Shown here: in pieces, positions 1-6,057 of the stretch
Numbering within the stretch: position 1 is the stretch's first letter
Layout of the letters: every line of letters begins with the position of its first letter
Assembly: GCA_958366985.1 (NCBI GenBank)
Contig: CATXDC010000031.1
Coordinates: 1-11,931 of the forward strand
DNA: 11,931 bases
Origin: an uncultured Oscillospiraceae bacterium
GTDB lineage: Bacteria > Bacillota > Clostridia > Oscillospirales > Acutalibacteraceae
Direction: 5' to 3'
The notes under the pieces: model-generated
Told to the model about the DNA's origin: nothing
Seen by the model: the letters and a program-made list of their open reading frames with translations, nothing else
Databases searched by the model: none
Position numbers and translations under genes: made by a program

Positions 1-3
1 CAT
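1..3 (-). CDS. Type I toxin gene, start codon only (cut by window start)
   Basis: Positions 1-3 are the complement of the ATG that begins the small hydrophobic toxin, seen complete at 4597-4683. The upstream ribosome site (complement of the CCCCC at 12-16) and leader are present; the rest of the gene lies before the window. If the molecule is circular, this gene joins the far end of the window through about 140 unseen bases. Whether its body is the A or the B version cannot be told. Confidence 0.6.
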
Positions 4-60
4 GCGGTTCACCCCCTTTCTCTACCTGTCTGGGGGCGGTAGCGTCGTTCATTATCAATG

Positions 61-801
61 TCATTTTCTGCTATTCTTGAATTTCTCTTCGATGATAAAT
101 TTGATACTGGTTACTTTTCTTCCCGTCTTAATTGGCTCAAATTCAATATTTATATCGGTCAATTCATTGATTTCTGTCTGTGCTTTTTCTAAGACTTTTA
201 CTCGAAAATCCTTATAATTTACATATGATTTTACATGCTCAACCATAAGTAGTTCCTTTAATTCATTAAGCTCAAATATTATCGTATGTCTAAAAGAATA
301 AGATTTCATTAGCTCATAAATACGCACTGAAAAAGCCGATTTCATACCAAGTACATTATAAAGCTGATATTGCGTAAATTTTTGCTTTAAATCGAACAAA
401 TACGGCACCATATCTTCATCCAGTTTTATATGGGCAATACCACTTTTTTTATTGGTTGTAGCTTTAGCAAGCCATCCAACTGTTGTTTCTGATCCATCTG
501 GTAATGTCAACCACATTGATTTATCTCTCAATTTTTTTAGTGTAGCTTTTACATCTTGATAATTTTTACCGTTATCATAGTCAATTCCGCATATTTTGCA
601 ATATTCACGTATTTTAAATTCATATTCAAGCTGAAATCCAGATTCTTCTGTCTGCATCGGCTGTATCATAGAACAAATATAAGCTACTGTTTTCTGTTCT
701 GGTAATGATAATTCAAATCTGTTTCGTTGTATTAAATCATTACTTTTTACAACTAAATATCCTTTACTTTTTTCAATCTCAAATGATTCTTCTGGTGTCA
801 T
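61..801 (-). CDS. rep: Rep_3 family plasmid replication initiator (copy 1)
   Basis: A 246-aa protein with the layout of Rep_3 (Initiator RepB, PF01051) proteins, which bind iterons and open theta-type plasmid origins. The N-terminal part (about residues 20-130) starts with the typical 'NRFELSLPEQK' segment of the first winged-helix domain. The second (about 135-230) contains the 'GMKSAFSVRIYELMKSY' helix typical of the family. Length is usual for complete members. The start at 801 is supported by a GGAGAGGAG ribosome site a few bases upstream. The promoter, overlapping operator and iterons lie just upstream, so autoregulation is likely. The toxin gene lies 57 bp downstream on the same strand and could be co-transcribed. 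The gene is markedly AT-rich compared with the primase. Family assignment is strong; biochemical role is from the family. Confidence 0.93.
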   Translation of the reverse strand: MTPEESFEIEKSKGYLVVKSNDLIQRNRFELSLPEQKTVAYICSMIQPMQTEESGFQLEYEFKIREYCKICGIDYDNGKNYQDVKATLKKLRDKSMWLTLPDGSETTVGWLAKATTNKKSGIAHIKLDEDMVPYLFDLKQKFTQYQLYNVLGMKSAFSVRIYELMKSYSFRHTIIFELNELKELLMVEHVKSYVNYKDFRVKVLEKAQTEINELTDINIEFEPIKTGRKVTSIKFIIEEKFKNSRK

Positions 802-864
802 CTTACTCCTCTCCGCAACCGTACTTCAGGTCACAATAAAAACCGTACTAAAAGTCCCAATTAA

Positions 865-908
865 ATAATATAATAGTTAATAGGACTTGTCAATATTGAC
901 GTCCTATT
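865..908 (-). promoter_or_regulatory. rep promoter with overlapping inverted-repeat operator (copy 1)
   Basis: On the minus strand TTGACA (893-888) and TATTAT (870-865) are separated by exactly 17 bp, a near-consensus sigma-A promoter facing rep. The -35 box sits inside an inverted repeat: AATAGGAC (879-886) and GTCCTATT (901-908) flank a 12-bp palindrome GTCAATATTGAC (889-900). The arm shares GGACTT with the reverse complement of the iterons. In Rep_3 plasmids a Rep dimer commonly represses rep at such a site, so autorepression is inferred. Confidence 0.8.
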
Positions 909-914
909 TTGAAC

Positions 915-923
915 TTATCCACA
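915..923 (+). promoter_or_regulatory. DnaA box TTATCCACA (copy 1)
   Basis: An exact match to the consensus DnaA box, placed between the first iteron and the cluster of three. It indicates host DnaA takes part in opening the origin. The same box is at 5595-5603 in copy 2. Confidence 0.8.
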
Positions 924-1229
924 ATAAAAACCGTACTAAAAGTCCCATTAAACCGTACTAAAAGTCCCATTAAACCGTACTAAAAGTCCCAATTAAATTT
1001 TTGAAAACCACGTATTTAAGCCATTTCTTGACCCTCTTAAATAATATAAATAATATAAAAGTATTTATTAAAGGGAAAAAAGGGAGAAAAAAAAGACAAA
1101 AAAATTATTGAAAAAAATGAATTATTCTGACTAAAAAAACATGTTTTTAAATCTGCACTAAAAGTCACTTGAGATTTAACACCCATCAAAATTTACATAC
1201 TGGTAAAACGTCAAATGATTTTTAGACAA

Positions 1230-1339
1230 CCGGAACGACTAAAGCTGAACTTTGTCGTTCCGGAAAATTTAATTTTGGTATAATAAGACAGTCGGTACTG
1301 TCAAGGGTCAAGACAAGCATCAAAGATGCCCTTGACAGT
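1230..1339 (+). promoter_or_regulatory. Promoter and inverted-repeat cluster of the partition-like gene (copy 1)
   Basis: An extended -10 box (TGG followed by TATAAT, 1279-1284) lacks a good -35 box. Around it lie three inverted repeats: CCGGAACGAC (1230-1239)/GTCGTTCCGG (1254-1263); GACAGT (1287-1292)/ACTGTC (1297-1302); and ACTGTCAAGGG (1297-1307)/CCCTTGACAGT (1329-1339). The repeats flank the promoter on both sides. This is the usual layout of an autorepressor operator that doubles as a centromere-like site for the downstream HTH protein. That role is inferred. Confidence 0.6.
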
Positions 1340-1377
1340 CCTCAGAATCAATTTTAAGGCATTTTAGGAGGAAAAGG

Positions 1378-1887
1378 GTGTTTTTATACGAATTTGCAGA
1401 AAAAACGGCTCAAAAGCCTGATACAGTTGCTACATACGTCCGTAGAAACAAGAAAATCTTTAAAAATCATGTTGAAAGGCGACAGAAACAGATATGGTTA
1501 GATGAAAAAGCAGTCGATATTTTGCTGAAGAAGTATCCAGAAGTACAGAAAAAGCAGAAAAAACCACTGAACAAAGAAAAATTTGAGGAGATTATTACTA
1601 AGTCTTTAAAAACACTGTACGTAAATCAAGAAATACTGGCAAAAGAGATAGATGAGATTAGAGCATTGGTTGAAGAACTGGAAGAATTTTTTGATCATAA
1701 GCAAGCGGAACAGCAGAAAGAAGATAATGGTCTTATCAGTTTAGAAAAACTGTTCGGAGAAGATACACAAGTAGATAGATTGACAAGACAGGTAAGAGAG
1801 CAAGGGGAAAAAATCGAGCTACTGCAGAGAGAAATTTCTGTTCTGCAGAACGAGAAAAAGTCATTTTTCGGATTCAAAAGACGTTAG
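1378..1887 (+). CDS. HTH plus coiled-coil partition-like protein (copy 1)
   Basis: A 169-aa protein starting at GTG 1378, supported by AGGAGG at 1366-1371 with a 6-nt spacer. Residues 1-50 look like a helix-turn-helix DNA-binding domain ('VATYVRRNKKIF', then 'WLDEKAVDILL'). Residues about 70-110 and 125-160 are heptad-rich and probably coiled coil. The protein ends in an aromatic, basic tail, SFFGFKRR. This domain order matches single-protein plasmid partition proteins such as staphylococcal pSK1 Par and KfrA-like proteins; DUF536-type tails are similar. No ParA ATPase is nearby. Inverted repeats upstream are candidate binding sites. The protein at 9547-9933 has the same plan with a different sequence. 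A copy-control or transcription regulator is the alternative. Confidence 0.75.
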   Translation: MFLYEFAEKTAQKPDTVATYVRRNKKIFKNHVERRQKQIWLDEKAVDILLKKYPEVQKKQKKPLNKEKFEEIITKSLKTLYVNQEILAKEIDEIRALVEELEEFFDHKQAEQQKEDNGLISLEKLFGEDTQVDRLTRQVREQGEKIELLQREISVLQNEKKSFFGFKRR

Positions 1888-2142
1888 CACGTGCGAAAAT
1901 AACAAACGACATGTCGGAGATAGCCACAAACTTAGAAAACACGAGGGTTTGAGGTTGTTTCTAGTCACGTTTTTTCGTAAGAAAGCAAGCAACCTATTTG
2001 TCCGACAAACGACAAATAGAGCTTGTTGGGATACTCCCAAACCCTGAATCATGGGGAGTATCCCATACCCTCTAAAAGTAAACTAATATAATTCTAAAAA
2101 AGGGAACTTACAGACAAGATTTCAGTCATATTTCTCTTTTCA
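1888..2142. other. Gene-free region rich in palindromes; possible oriT or structured 3' UTR (copy 1)
   Basis: No coding sequence is convincing here. Dyads are dense: GCACGTGC (1887-1894), CGACATGTCG (1907-1916), CTATTTGTC (1994-2002)/GACAAATAG (2011-2019) and GGGATACTCCC (2028-2038)/GGGAGTATCCC (2054-2064). Such nested repeats occur at transfer origins and at plasmid recombination sites. The window has no relaxase and I could not match a known nic sequence, so the role is open. Confidence 0.4.
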
Positions 2143-2151
2143 ATGATGACA

Positions 2152-2181
2152 AAAGCCCAGGATAAAGTTGTCCTGGGCTTT
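2152..2181 (+). terminator. Strong hairpin, probable terminator (copy 1)
   Basis: An 11-bp perfect stem AAAGCCCAGGA (2152-2162)/TCCTGGGCTTT (2171-2181) with an 8-nt loop. The short U/A runs on both sides allow use in either direction. It would end transcription from the partition-like gene. A weaker dyad GACGGGC/GCCCGTC follows at 2220-2242, and a tract of nine G at 2302-2310. The rest of 2182-2315 holds nothing I can identify. Confidence 0.7.
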
Positions 2182-2315
2182 CTGATACATGGTGTAAACT
2201 TGATTCTTAATAAGGGGATGACGGGCATATGGATAGCCCGTCGTTATTGGCTATTTTTCTACATTGAGGAGCCAATATATCCATCAGTATATCATGTATT
2301 TGGGGGGGGGCAAGA

Positions 2316-2510
2316 CTATTTCTTACAATCTTCTTTTTTCATTGCTAGTTCGTCAGCATAGTCAAATCCATAGTCTTGCATTGCGATAGCTTCTAATCGT
2401 TTCATCGTACGTCTGGCAGTATCCAGATCATCTTCTGTGAGTGCTGCATTGTATTCTTTAATGGCTTGTTCGTATTCTTTTTCGATGTATTCTTTGTCCA
2501 TTTGGGTCAT
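2316..2510 (-). CDS. 64-aa acidic, helical hypothetical protein (copy 1)
   Basis: The ATG at 2510 has an AAGGAG ribosome site (complement of 2517-2522) at a 6-nt spacing, which makes this a credible gene. The protein is highly charged and probably two or three helices ('EKEYEQAIKEYNAAL', 'LDTARRTMKRLEAIA'), with a lysine-rich end. It has no signal peptide or membrane segment. I do not recognise the family. It stands alone on the minus strand between the terminator and the 100-bp repeats. Its leader runs through the first repeat, so it may share control with the primase. Only a weak promoter can be seen (TTTCTT, 17 bp, TATAAA on the minus strand, about 2534-2562). Confidence 0.72.
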   Translation of the reverse strand: MTQMDKEYIEKEYEQAIKEYNAALTEDDLDTARRTMKRLEAIAMQDYGFDYADELAMKKEDCKK

Positions 2511-2622
2511 ATTTTTCTCCTTTTTGGCATTATTTTATATTTAGCGAAAAAGGTAAAAGAAACTGTATTGATAATATAAGCCCCATATAGCCTAAAAGGC
2601 TAACAGTCAGAGGGGATTGAAA

Positions 2623-2650
2623 AGCAGAAAAATATCTGCTATATTTTTTA
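2623..2650 (+). terminator. Weak terminator-like hairpin in the first repeat unit (copy 1)
   Basis: AGCAGA (2623-2628)/TCTGCT (2635-2640) is followed by ATATTTTTTA. A second small one, AAAGGG (2715-2720)/CCCTTT (2733-2738) plus T-run, lies in the second unit. Both could stop plus-strand readthrough before the primase promoters. Confidence 0.45.
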
Positions 2651-2813
2651 ATAAAAAAGGTGGAAAAACTTCATTGATAATATAAGCCCCCTATAGGTGT
2701 TTTTAGGGGTGGGGAAAGGGAGTGAAAAATAGCCCTTTTTTGAAAGGTCAAAAATGTGCAAAAATGTATTGATAAGATTAGCGGTCAAGGCGAGAGGGAG
2801 TGAGGTGTAGATA

Positions 2814-2842
2814 TTGACATCAAAAAGGCACTCCCTTATACT
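2814..2842 (+). promoter_or_regulatory. Primase promoter P1 (copy 1)
   Basis: TTGACA (2814-2819), 17-bp spacer, TATACT (2837-2842): near-consensus. The spacer contains CACTCCCT (2829-2836), complementary to the AGGGAGTG that recurs beside the ribosome sites. Transcripts would start near 2849. Confidence 0.82.
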
Positions 2843-2913
2843 TGAGAGAAAAAGGTAAAAAAAACTCATTGATAAGATTAGCGGTCAAGGCGAGAGGGAG
2901 TGAGGTGTAGATA

Positions 2914-2942
2914 TTGACACTCAAAAGGCACTCCCTTATACT
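2914..2942 (+). promoter_or_regulatory. Primase promoter P2 (copy 1)
   Basis: TTGACA (2914-2919), 17-bp spacer, TATACT (2937-2942), exactly 100 bp after P1. Transcription would start near 2949. This rules out a TTG start at 2942 for messages from P2 and supports ATG 3017 as the primase start. Confidence 0.82.
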
Positions 2943-3016
2943 TGACGGAAAAAGGTAAAAAAAACTCATTGATAAGATTAGCGGTCAAGGCGAGAGGGAG
3001 TGAGGTGCAAAAGACT

Positions 3017-4435
3017 ATGGCAAAATACACCAAAAGGAGAGATAAAAGAGGGTATGAGTGGAAGTCTGCTTATCGGGAGAAAGAAGCCCTTATGTTGGAG
3101 AGGGGATACCCGGAAGTAAGTCCTCATGATTTCTATCGGGAGTTGTTTCCGGCTGGCAGTCTCCAGCAAGAGCCGGAGGACGGAAAAGGTAATATTATAG
3201 CGACACAGATTAGACCGTCTGGCAAAGGAAGAACCCGGCAGTGGGTAATTGATGATAGTCTGAAAATGCTGGATAAGGTCATAGGAGATAGGTTTGGGCT
3301 GATACCGCCTATTAGTTTTTACGGAAAGTCACACACGAAAGAGAACGCTCATGAGCTGTTTGCGGTGGTGGTGGACGTGGATTATGTAGGCAAACAGCAG
3401 TTAAAGAACCTGTTGAAGCAGTTTGGGAATGGTGTGCAGCTTCGTCCGACTTATCTTGTCAGCTCCGGCAAGGGGGTACATCTTTACTATTTCTTGCAGG
3501 AGCCGGTTCAGTTGTATCGAAACCGGGAAGAAGTGCTTGCGGAGCTGAAAGAAGCCTTTATCCGGCGGCTATGGAATGATACCAGCTCTATCCGTCCGGA
3601 CAGCCCGGATATAACCGGAATTTATCAAGGTTTCCGGTGTGTGGGGAGTCAGTCGAAGCTGGGTGCAGATTTCCCAGTAAAAGCCTATAAGCTGTCAGAG
3701 AACCGTTACACGCTGGAGGACATAAAAGCCAGCATACCGAGCTGTAAGGTAGACCTTGCTCCGTTGTACGAGAAGCCGAGAAGAAAAAGTACCGTTACGC
3801 TGGAAGAAGCAAAGGAGCTGTACCCGGAATGGTATGAGAAGCGGATCGTGCAGGGAGAGCCGAAGCAGAAAAGTAAGAAGCAGGGCGGTACGTGGGTATG
3901 TAACGAAGCTTTATATGAGTGGTGGAAACGGAAAATAACCGAGGAAGTGAAAGCCGGAGGGCGTTACTTTTCTATTATGGCGTTGTGCTCTTATGGCTTG
4001 AAGTGTGGCATATCCGAGCAGAAGATACGGAGAGACGCCTATGCGTTCCTGGACCATTTAGAGAGCCTTACCGAGGACGAGGACAACCATTTCAGCCGGG
4101 CAGATGTGAAAGACGCTCTTCGGGCATTGAAAGGGGACAGAAAAAGGCTGTCAACGATAGCAAGCCGGGAATGGATAGAGGACAACACAAAGGTTACGAT
4201 ACCAGCAAATAAGCGGAATTACAGAAAGCAAAAAGACCATGTAAAGGTTATGAATACTATGAAAGCTTTAAAAAAGCAGTTAGGAGAAGAAGTAAAAGAG
4301 GGTAGACCAAAAGGGAGTGGAACAGCGGAGCAGACAGTCAGAGAATGGCAGGAGAGCCACCCAGCAGGAAAGAAAGCGGACTGCATTCAAGAGACAGGAT
4401 TGAGCAAGCCCACCGTTTACAAGTGGTGGAAGTAG
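3017..4435 (+). CDS. Archaeo-eukaryotic-type plasmid primase with C-terminal HTH (copy 1)
   Basis: A 472-aa protein counted from ATG 3017, chosen because AGGGAGTGAGGTG lies just upstream and P2 starts beyond the longer TTG option. It carries the three motifs of the archaeo-eukaryotic primase fold: D120-x-D122 in 'AVVVDVDYVG' (metal binding), 'SSGKGVHLYY' with H155, and R207 in 'FRCVGSQSK'. Residues about 310-380 resemble a helical PriCT-like module. Near the end come GRPKGSG (429-435), like an AT-hook, and a helix-turn-helix ending 'GLSKPTVYKWWK'. It probably primes replication from the plasmid origin. I see no helicase motifs, so host helicase is needed. The antitoxin promoter starts 7 bp after the stop. 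The gene is more GC-rich than the rep region, which suggests mosaic origin. This copy has the A-type C-terminus. Confidence 0.85.
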   Translation: MAKYTKRRDKRGYEWKSAYREKEALMLERGYPEVSPHDFYRELFPAGSLQQEPEDGKGNIIATQIRPSGKGRTRQWVIDDSLKMLDKVIGDRFGLIPPISFYGKSHTKENAHELFAVVVDVDYVGKQQLKNLLKQFGNGVQLRPTYLVSSGKGVHLYYFLQEPVQLYRNREEVLAELKEAFIRRLWNDTSSIRPDSPDITGIYQGFRCVGSQSKLGADFPVKAYKLSENRYTLEDIKASIPSCKVDLAPLYEKPRRKSTVTLEEAKELYPEWYEKRIVQGEPKQKSKKQGGTWVCNEALYEWWKRKITEEVKAGGRYFSIMALCSYGLKCGISEQKIRRDAYAFLDHLESLTEDEDNHFSRADVKDALRALKGDRKRLSTIASREWIEDNTKVTIPANKRNYRKQKDHVKVMNTMKALKKQLGEEVKEGRPKGSGTAEQTVREWQESHPAGKKADCIQETGLSKPTVYKWWK

Positions 4436-4442
4436 GGCATAC

Positions 4443-4471
4443 TTGAAATGCCGAAAGGCATATGGTATAAT
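4443..4471 (+). promoter_or_regulatory. Antitoxin RNA promoter (A type)
   Basis: TTGAAA (4443-4448), 17-bp spacer, TATAAT (4466-4471) preceded by TGG, an extended -10: a very strong promoter. The spacer has the dyad ATGCC/GGCAT around GAAA. Transcription should begin near 4478. Confidence 0.85.
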
Positions 4472-4477
4472 GCCAGT

Positions 4478-4549
4478 AGGCGAAAATGACAGAAGTGCTC
4501 ATGTGGCACAGCAAAAAGCCCCGGAGGTTGCGACTCCGGGGCTTTTCTA
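4478..4549 (+). ncRNA. Antitoxin small RNA of an Fst/par-like type I system (A type)
   Basis: A predicted RNA of about 70 nt between a strong promoter and a strong terminator, with no good ribosome site. It runs toward the toxin gene on the other strand. AAAATGACAGAAGT (4483-4496) and CTCATG (4498-4503) repeat at 4662-4675 and 4679-4684, the plus-strand side of the toxin start region. The RNA can thus pair with the toxin message over its start codon and first codons. It also overlaps the toxin message at the shared terminator. This matches the RNA II plan of the pAD1 par locus (known family); regulation itself is inferred. Confidence 0.8.
4514..4546. terminator. Bidirectional terminator shared by toxin and antitoxin RNAs
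   Basis: A 13-bp perfect stem AAAAGCCCCGGAG (4514-4526)/CTCCGGGGCTTTT (4534-4546) with a 7-nt loop. U-runs occur on both strands, so it can end the antitoxin RNA from the left and the toxin message from the right. Confidence 0.88.
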
Positions 4550-4596
4550 TTCACTCCGTTCTGGGTGGGTGGCTTAATCCCAAGGCTGGCTACCAG

Positions 4597-4683
4597 TTAT
4601 TCTTCTCCGTCCAACCATTTGCAGATGTAGTAGGCAACTACACTTGCCAAAACAGAGAGAAAAAATGACAGAAGTTCACTCAT
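4597..4683 (-). CDS. Fst-like small hydrophobic toxin, 28 aa
   Basis: The ORF starts at ATG 4683 and ends with TAA at 4599-4597. It has a short N-terminus (MSELLSFF), one membrane-spanning stretch (about residues 4-21) and a charged end KWLDGEE. This is the shape of Fst/par-type and other type I membrane toxins (pAD1 Fst ends in a similar charged tail). The ribosome site is AAAGGGGGTG (complement of 4690-4699). The CCCCC at 4716-4712 in the leader can pair with its GGGGG and hide it. The stop lies 50 bp before the shared terminator, on the opposite strand to the convergent antitoxin RNA. It follows rep by 57 bp; a weak promoter (GATAAT, 4736-4731) may drive it, or it may be read from rep. It spans the unit junction, so the duplication preserves it. 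Confidence 0.82.
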   Translation of the reverse strand: MSELLSFFLSVLASVVAYYICKWLDGEE

Positions 4684-4740
4684 GCGGTTCACCCCCTTTC
4701 TCTACCTGTCTGGGGGCGGTAGCGTCGTTCATTATCAATG

Positions 4741-5481
4741 TCATTTTCTGCTATTCTTGAATTTCTCTTCGATGATAAATTTGATACTGGTTACTTTTCT
4801 TCCCGTCTTAATTGGCTCAAATTCAATATTTATATCGGTCAATTCATTGATTTCTGTCTGTGCTTTTTCTAAGACTTTTACTCGAAAATCCTTATAATTT
4901 ACATATGATTTTACATGCTCAACCATAAGTAGTTCCTTTAATTCATTAAGCTCAAATATTATCGTATGTCTAAAAGAATAAGATTTCATTAGCTCATAAA
5001 TACGCACTGAAAAAGCCGATTTCATACCAAGTACATTATAAAGCTGATATTGCGTAAATTTTTGCTTTAAATCGAACAAATACGGCACCATATCTTCATC
5101 CAGTTTTATATGGGCAATACCACTTTTTTTATTGGTTGTAGCTTTAGCAAGCCATCCAACTGTTGTTTCTGATCCATCTGGTAATGTCAACCACATTGAT
5201 TTATCTCTCAATTTTTTTAGTGTAGCTTTTACATCTTGATAATTTTTACCGTTATCATAGTCAATTCCGCATATTTTGCAATATTCACGTATTTTAAATT
5301 CATATTCAAGCTGAAATCCAGATTCTTCTGTCTGCATCGGCTGTATCATAGAACAAATATAAGCTACTGTTTTCTGTTCTGGTAATGATAATTCAAATCT
5401 GTTTCGTTGTATTAAATCATTACTTTTTACAACTAAATATCCTTTACTTTTTTCAATCTCAAATGATTCTTCTGGTGTCAT
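4741..5481 (-). CDS. rep: Rep_3 family plasmid replication initiator (copy 2)
   Basis: Identical in protein sequence to the gene at 61-801, with the same promoter, operator and iterons 4,680 bp further on. Two identical initiator genes and origins on one molecule point to a multimer, since iteron plasmids normally limit copy number by handcuffing. See copy 1 for domains. Confidence 0.93.
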   Translation of the reverse strand: MTPEESFEIEKSKGYLVVKSNDLIQRNRFELSLPEQKTVAYICSMIQPMQTEESGFQLEYEFKIREYCKICGIDYDNGKNYQDVKATLKKLRDKSMWLTLPDGSETTVGWLAKATTNKKSGIAHIKLDEDMVPYLFDLKQKFTQYQLYNVLGMKSAFSVRIYELMKSYSFRHTIIFELNELKELLMVEHVKSYVNYKDFRVKVLEKAQTEINELTDINIEFEPIKTGRKVTSIKFIIEEKFKNSRK

Positions 5482-5498
5482 CTTACTCCTCTCCGCAA

Positions 5499-5848
5499 CC
5501 GTACTTCAGGTCACAATAAAAACCGTACTAAAAGTCCCAATTAAATAATATAATAGTTAATAGGACTTGTCAATATTGACGTCCTATTTTGAACTTATCC
5601 ACAATAAAAACCGTACTAAAAGTCCCATTAAACCGTACTAAAAGTCCCATTAAACCGTACTAAAAGTCCCAATTAAATTTTTGAAAACCACGTATTTAAG
5701 CCATTTCTTGACCCTCTTAAATAATATAAATAATATAAAAGTATTTATTAAAGGGAAAAAAGGGAGAAAAAAAAGACAAAAAAATTATTGAAAAAAATGA
5801 ATTATTCTGACTAAAAAAACATGTTTTTAAATCTGCACTAAAAGTCAC
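5499..5848. other. oriV: Candidate origin oriV with iterons and DnaA box (copy 2)
   Basis: Exact repeat of the first origin. Iterons are at 5523-5538, 5611-5626, 5633-5648 and 5655-5670; DnaA box at 5595-5603; rep promoter (minus strand) at 5573-5545 with operator arms 5559-5566 and 5581-5588; AT-rich tract about 5680-5830. Confidence 0.85.
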
Positions 5849-5909
5849 TTGAGATTTAACACCCATCAAAATTTACATACTGGTAAAACGTCAAATGATT
5901 TTTAGACAA

Positions 5910-6019
5910 CCGGAACGACTAAAGCTGAACTTTGTCGTTCCGGAAAATTTAATTTTGGTATAATAAGACAGTCGGTACTGTCAAGGGTCAAGACAAGCAT
6001 CAAAGATGCCCTTGACAGT
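5910..6019 (+). promoter_or_regulatory. Promoter and inverted-repeat cluster of the partition-like gene (copy 2)
   Basis: Exact repeat of 1230-1339: extended -10 TATAAT at 5959-5964 flanked by the CCGGAACGAC and ACTGTCAAGGG inverted repeats. Candidate operator and centromere-like site. Confidence 0.6.
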
Positions 6020-6057
6020 CCTCAGAATCAATTTTAAGGCATTTTAGGAGGAAAAGG

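Larger units (their letters stand above)
843..990 (+). repeat. Rep iterons, four copies of CCGTACTAAAAGTCCC (copy 1)
   Basis: Perfect copies lie at 843-858, 931-946, 953-968 and 975-990. The last three are spaced exactly 22 bp. The first stands 88 bp before the second, exactly four 22-bp steps, so all are on the same helical face. These are the likely Rep monomer-binding sites. Confidence 0.92.
819..1168. other. oriV: Candidate theta replication origin oriV (copy 1)
   Basis: The region combines the expected parts of an iteron origin: four perfect 16-bp iterons (843-990), a consensus DnaA box TTATCCACA (915-923), and a long AT-rich tract (about 1000-1150) suited to strand opening. Two imperfect iteron-like sites flank it, at 819-834 (CCGTACTTCAGGTCAC) and 1153-1168 (CTGCACTAAAAGTCAC). 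It lies directly upstream of rep, as is usual for this plasmid class. Confidence 0.85.
2545..3007 (+). repeat. Five-unit direct repeat, about 100-bp period, upstream of the primase (copy 1)
   Basis: The core ATTGATAA recurs at 2567, 2673, 2768, 2868 and 2968, giving steps of 106, 95, 100 and 100 bp. The last three units are nearly identical over most of their length (TTGATAAGATTAGCGGTCAA then AGGGAGTGAGGTG). The first two share only the AAAAGGTAAAA/ATTGATAATATAAGCCCC part and end in hairpins. Units 3 and 4 each carry a full promoter; unit 5 supplies the primase ribosome site. The array is therefore a duplicated regulatory leader rather than coding DNA. Confidence 0.88.

Noticed and set aside
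2..217. 71-aa plus-strand ORF, also at 4682-4897
   Set aside because: It lies antisense over the rep 3' end and toxin leader, and begins at the complement of the toxin start without a ribosome site.
843..990. CRISPR-like array
   Set aside because: The 16-bp repeats with 6-bp gaps are iterons; spacers are too short and not variable.
2302..2310. Nine-G tract as a phase-variation switch
   Set aside because: It is not in or next to a supported start codon or promoter; its equal length in both units only supports a recent duplication or assembly copying.
2143..2361. 72-aa plus-strand ORF, also at 6823-7041
   Set aside because: It runs through a terminator hairpin and a nine-G tract and overlaps the better-supported 64-aa minus-strand gene; no ribosome site.
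2648..2869. 73-aa minus-strand ORF over the 100-bp repeats
   Set aside because: It is antisense to promoter repeats, with no ribosome site; its sequence only reflects the repeats.
2545..3007. Second iteron origin
   Set aside because: The 100-bp units contain complete promoters and ribosome-like sites and share no motif with the rep iterons, so a regulatory leader duplication is a simpler explanation.
2942..3016. Longer primase start at TTG 2942
   Set aside because: The extra 25 codons are translated repeat DNA and the TTG overlaps the P2 -10 box, so P2 messages would not contain it.
4486..4668. 60-aa plus-strand ORF in the toxin-antitoxin locus
   Set aside because: It crosses the strong terminator at 4514-4546 and lacks a ribosome site; the antitoxin RNA and antisense toxin explain the region better.
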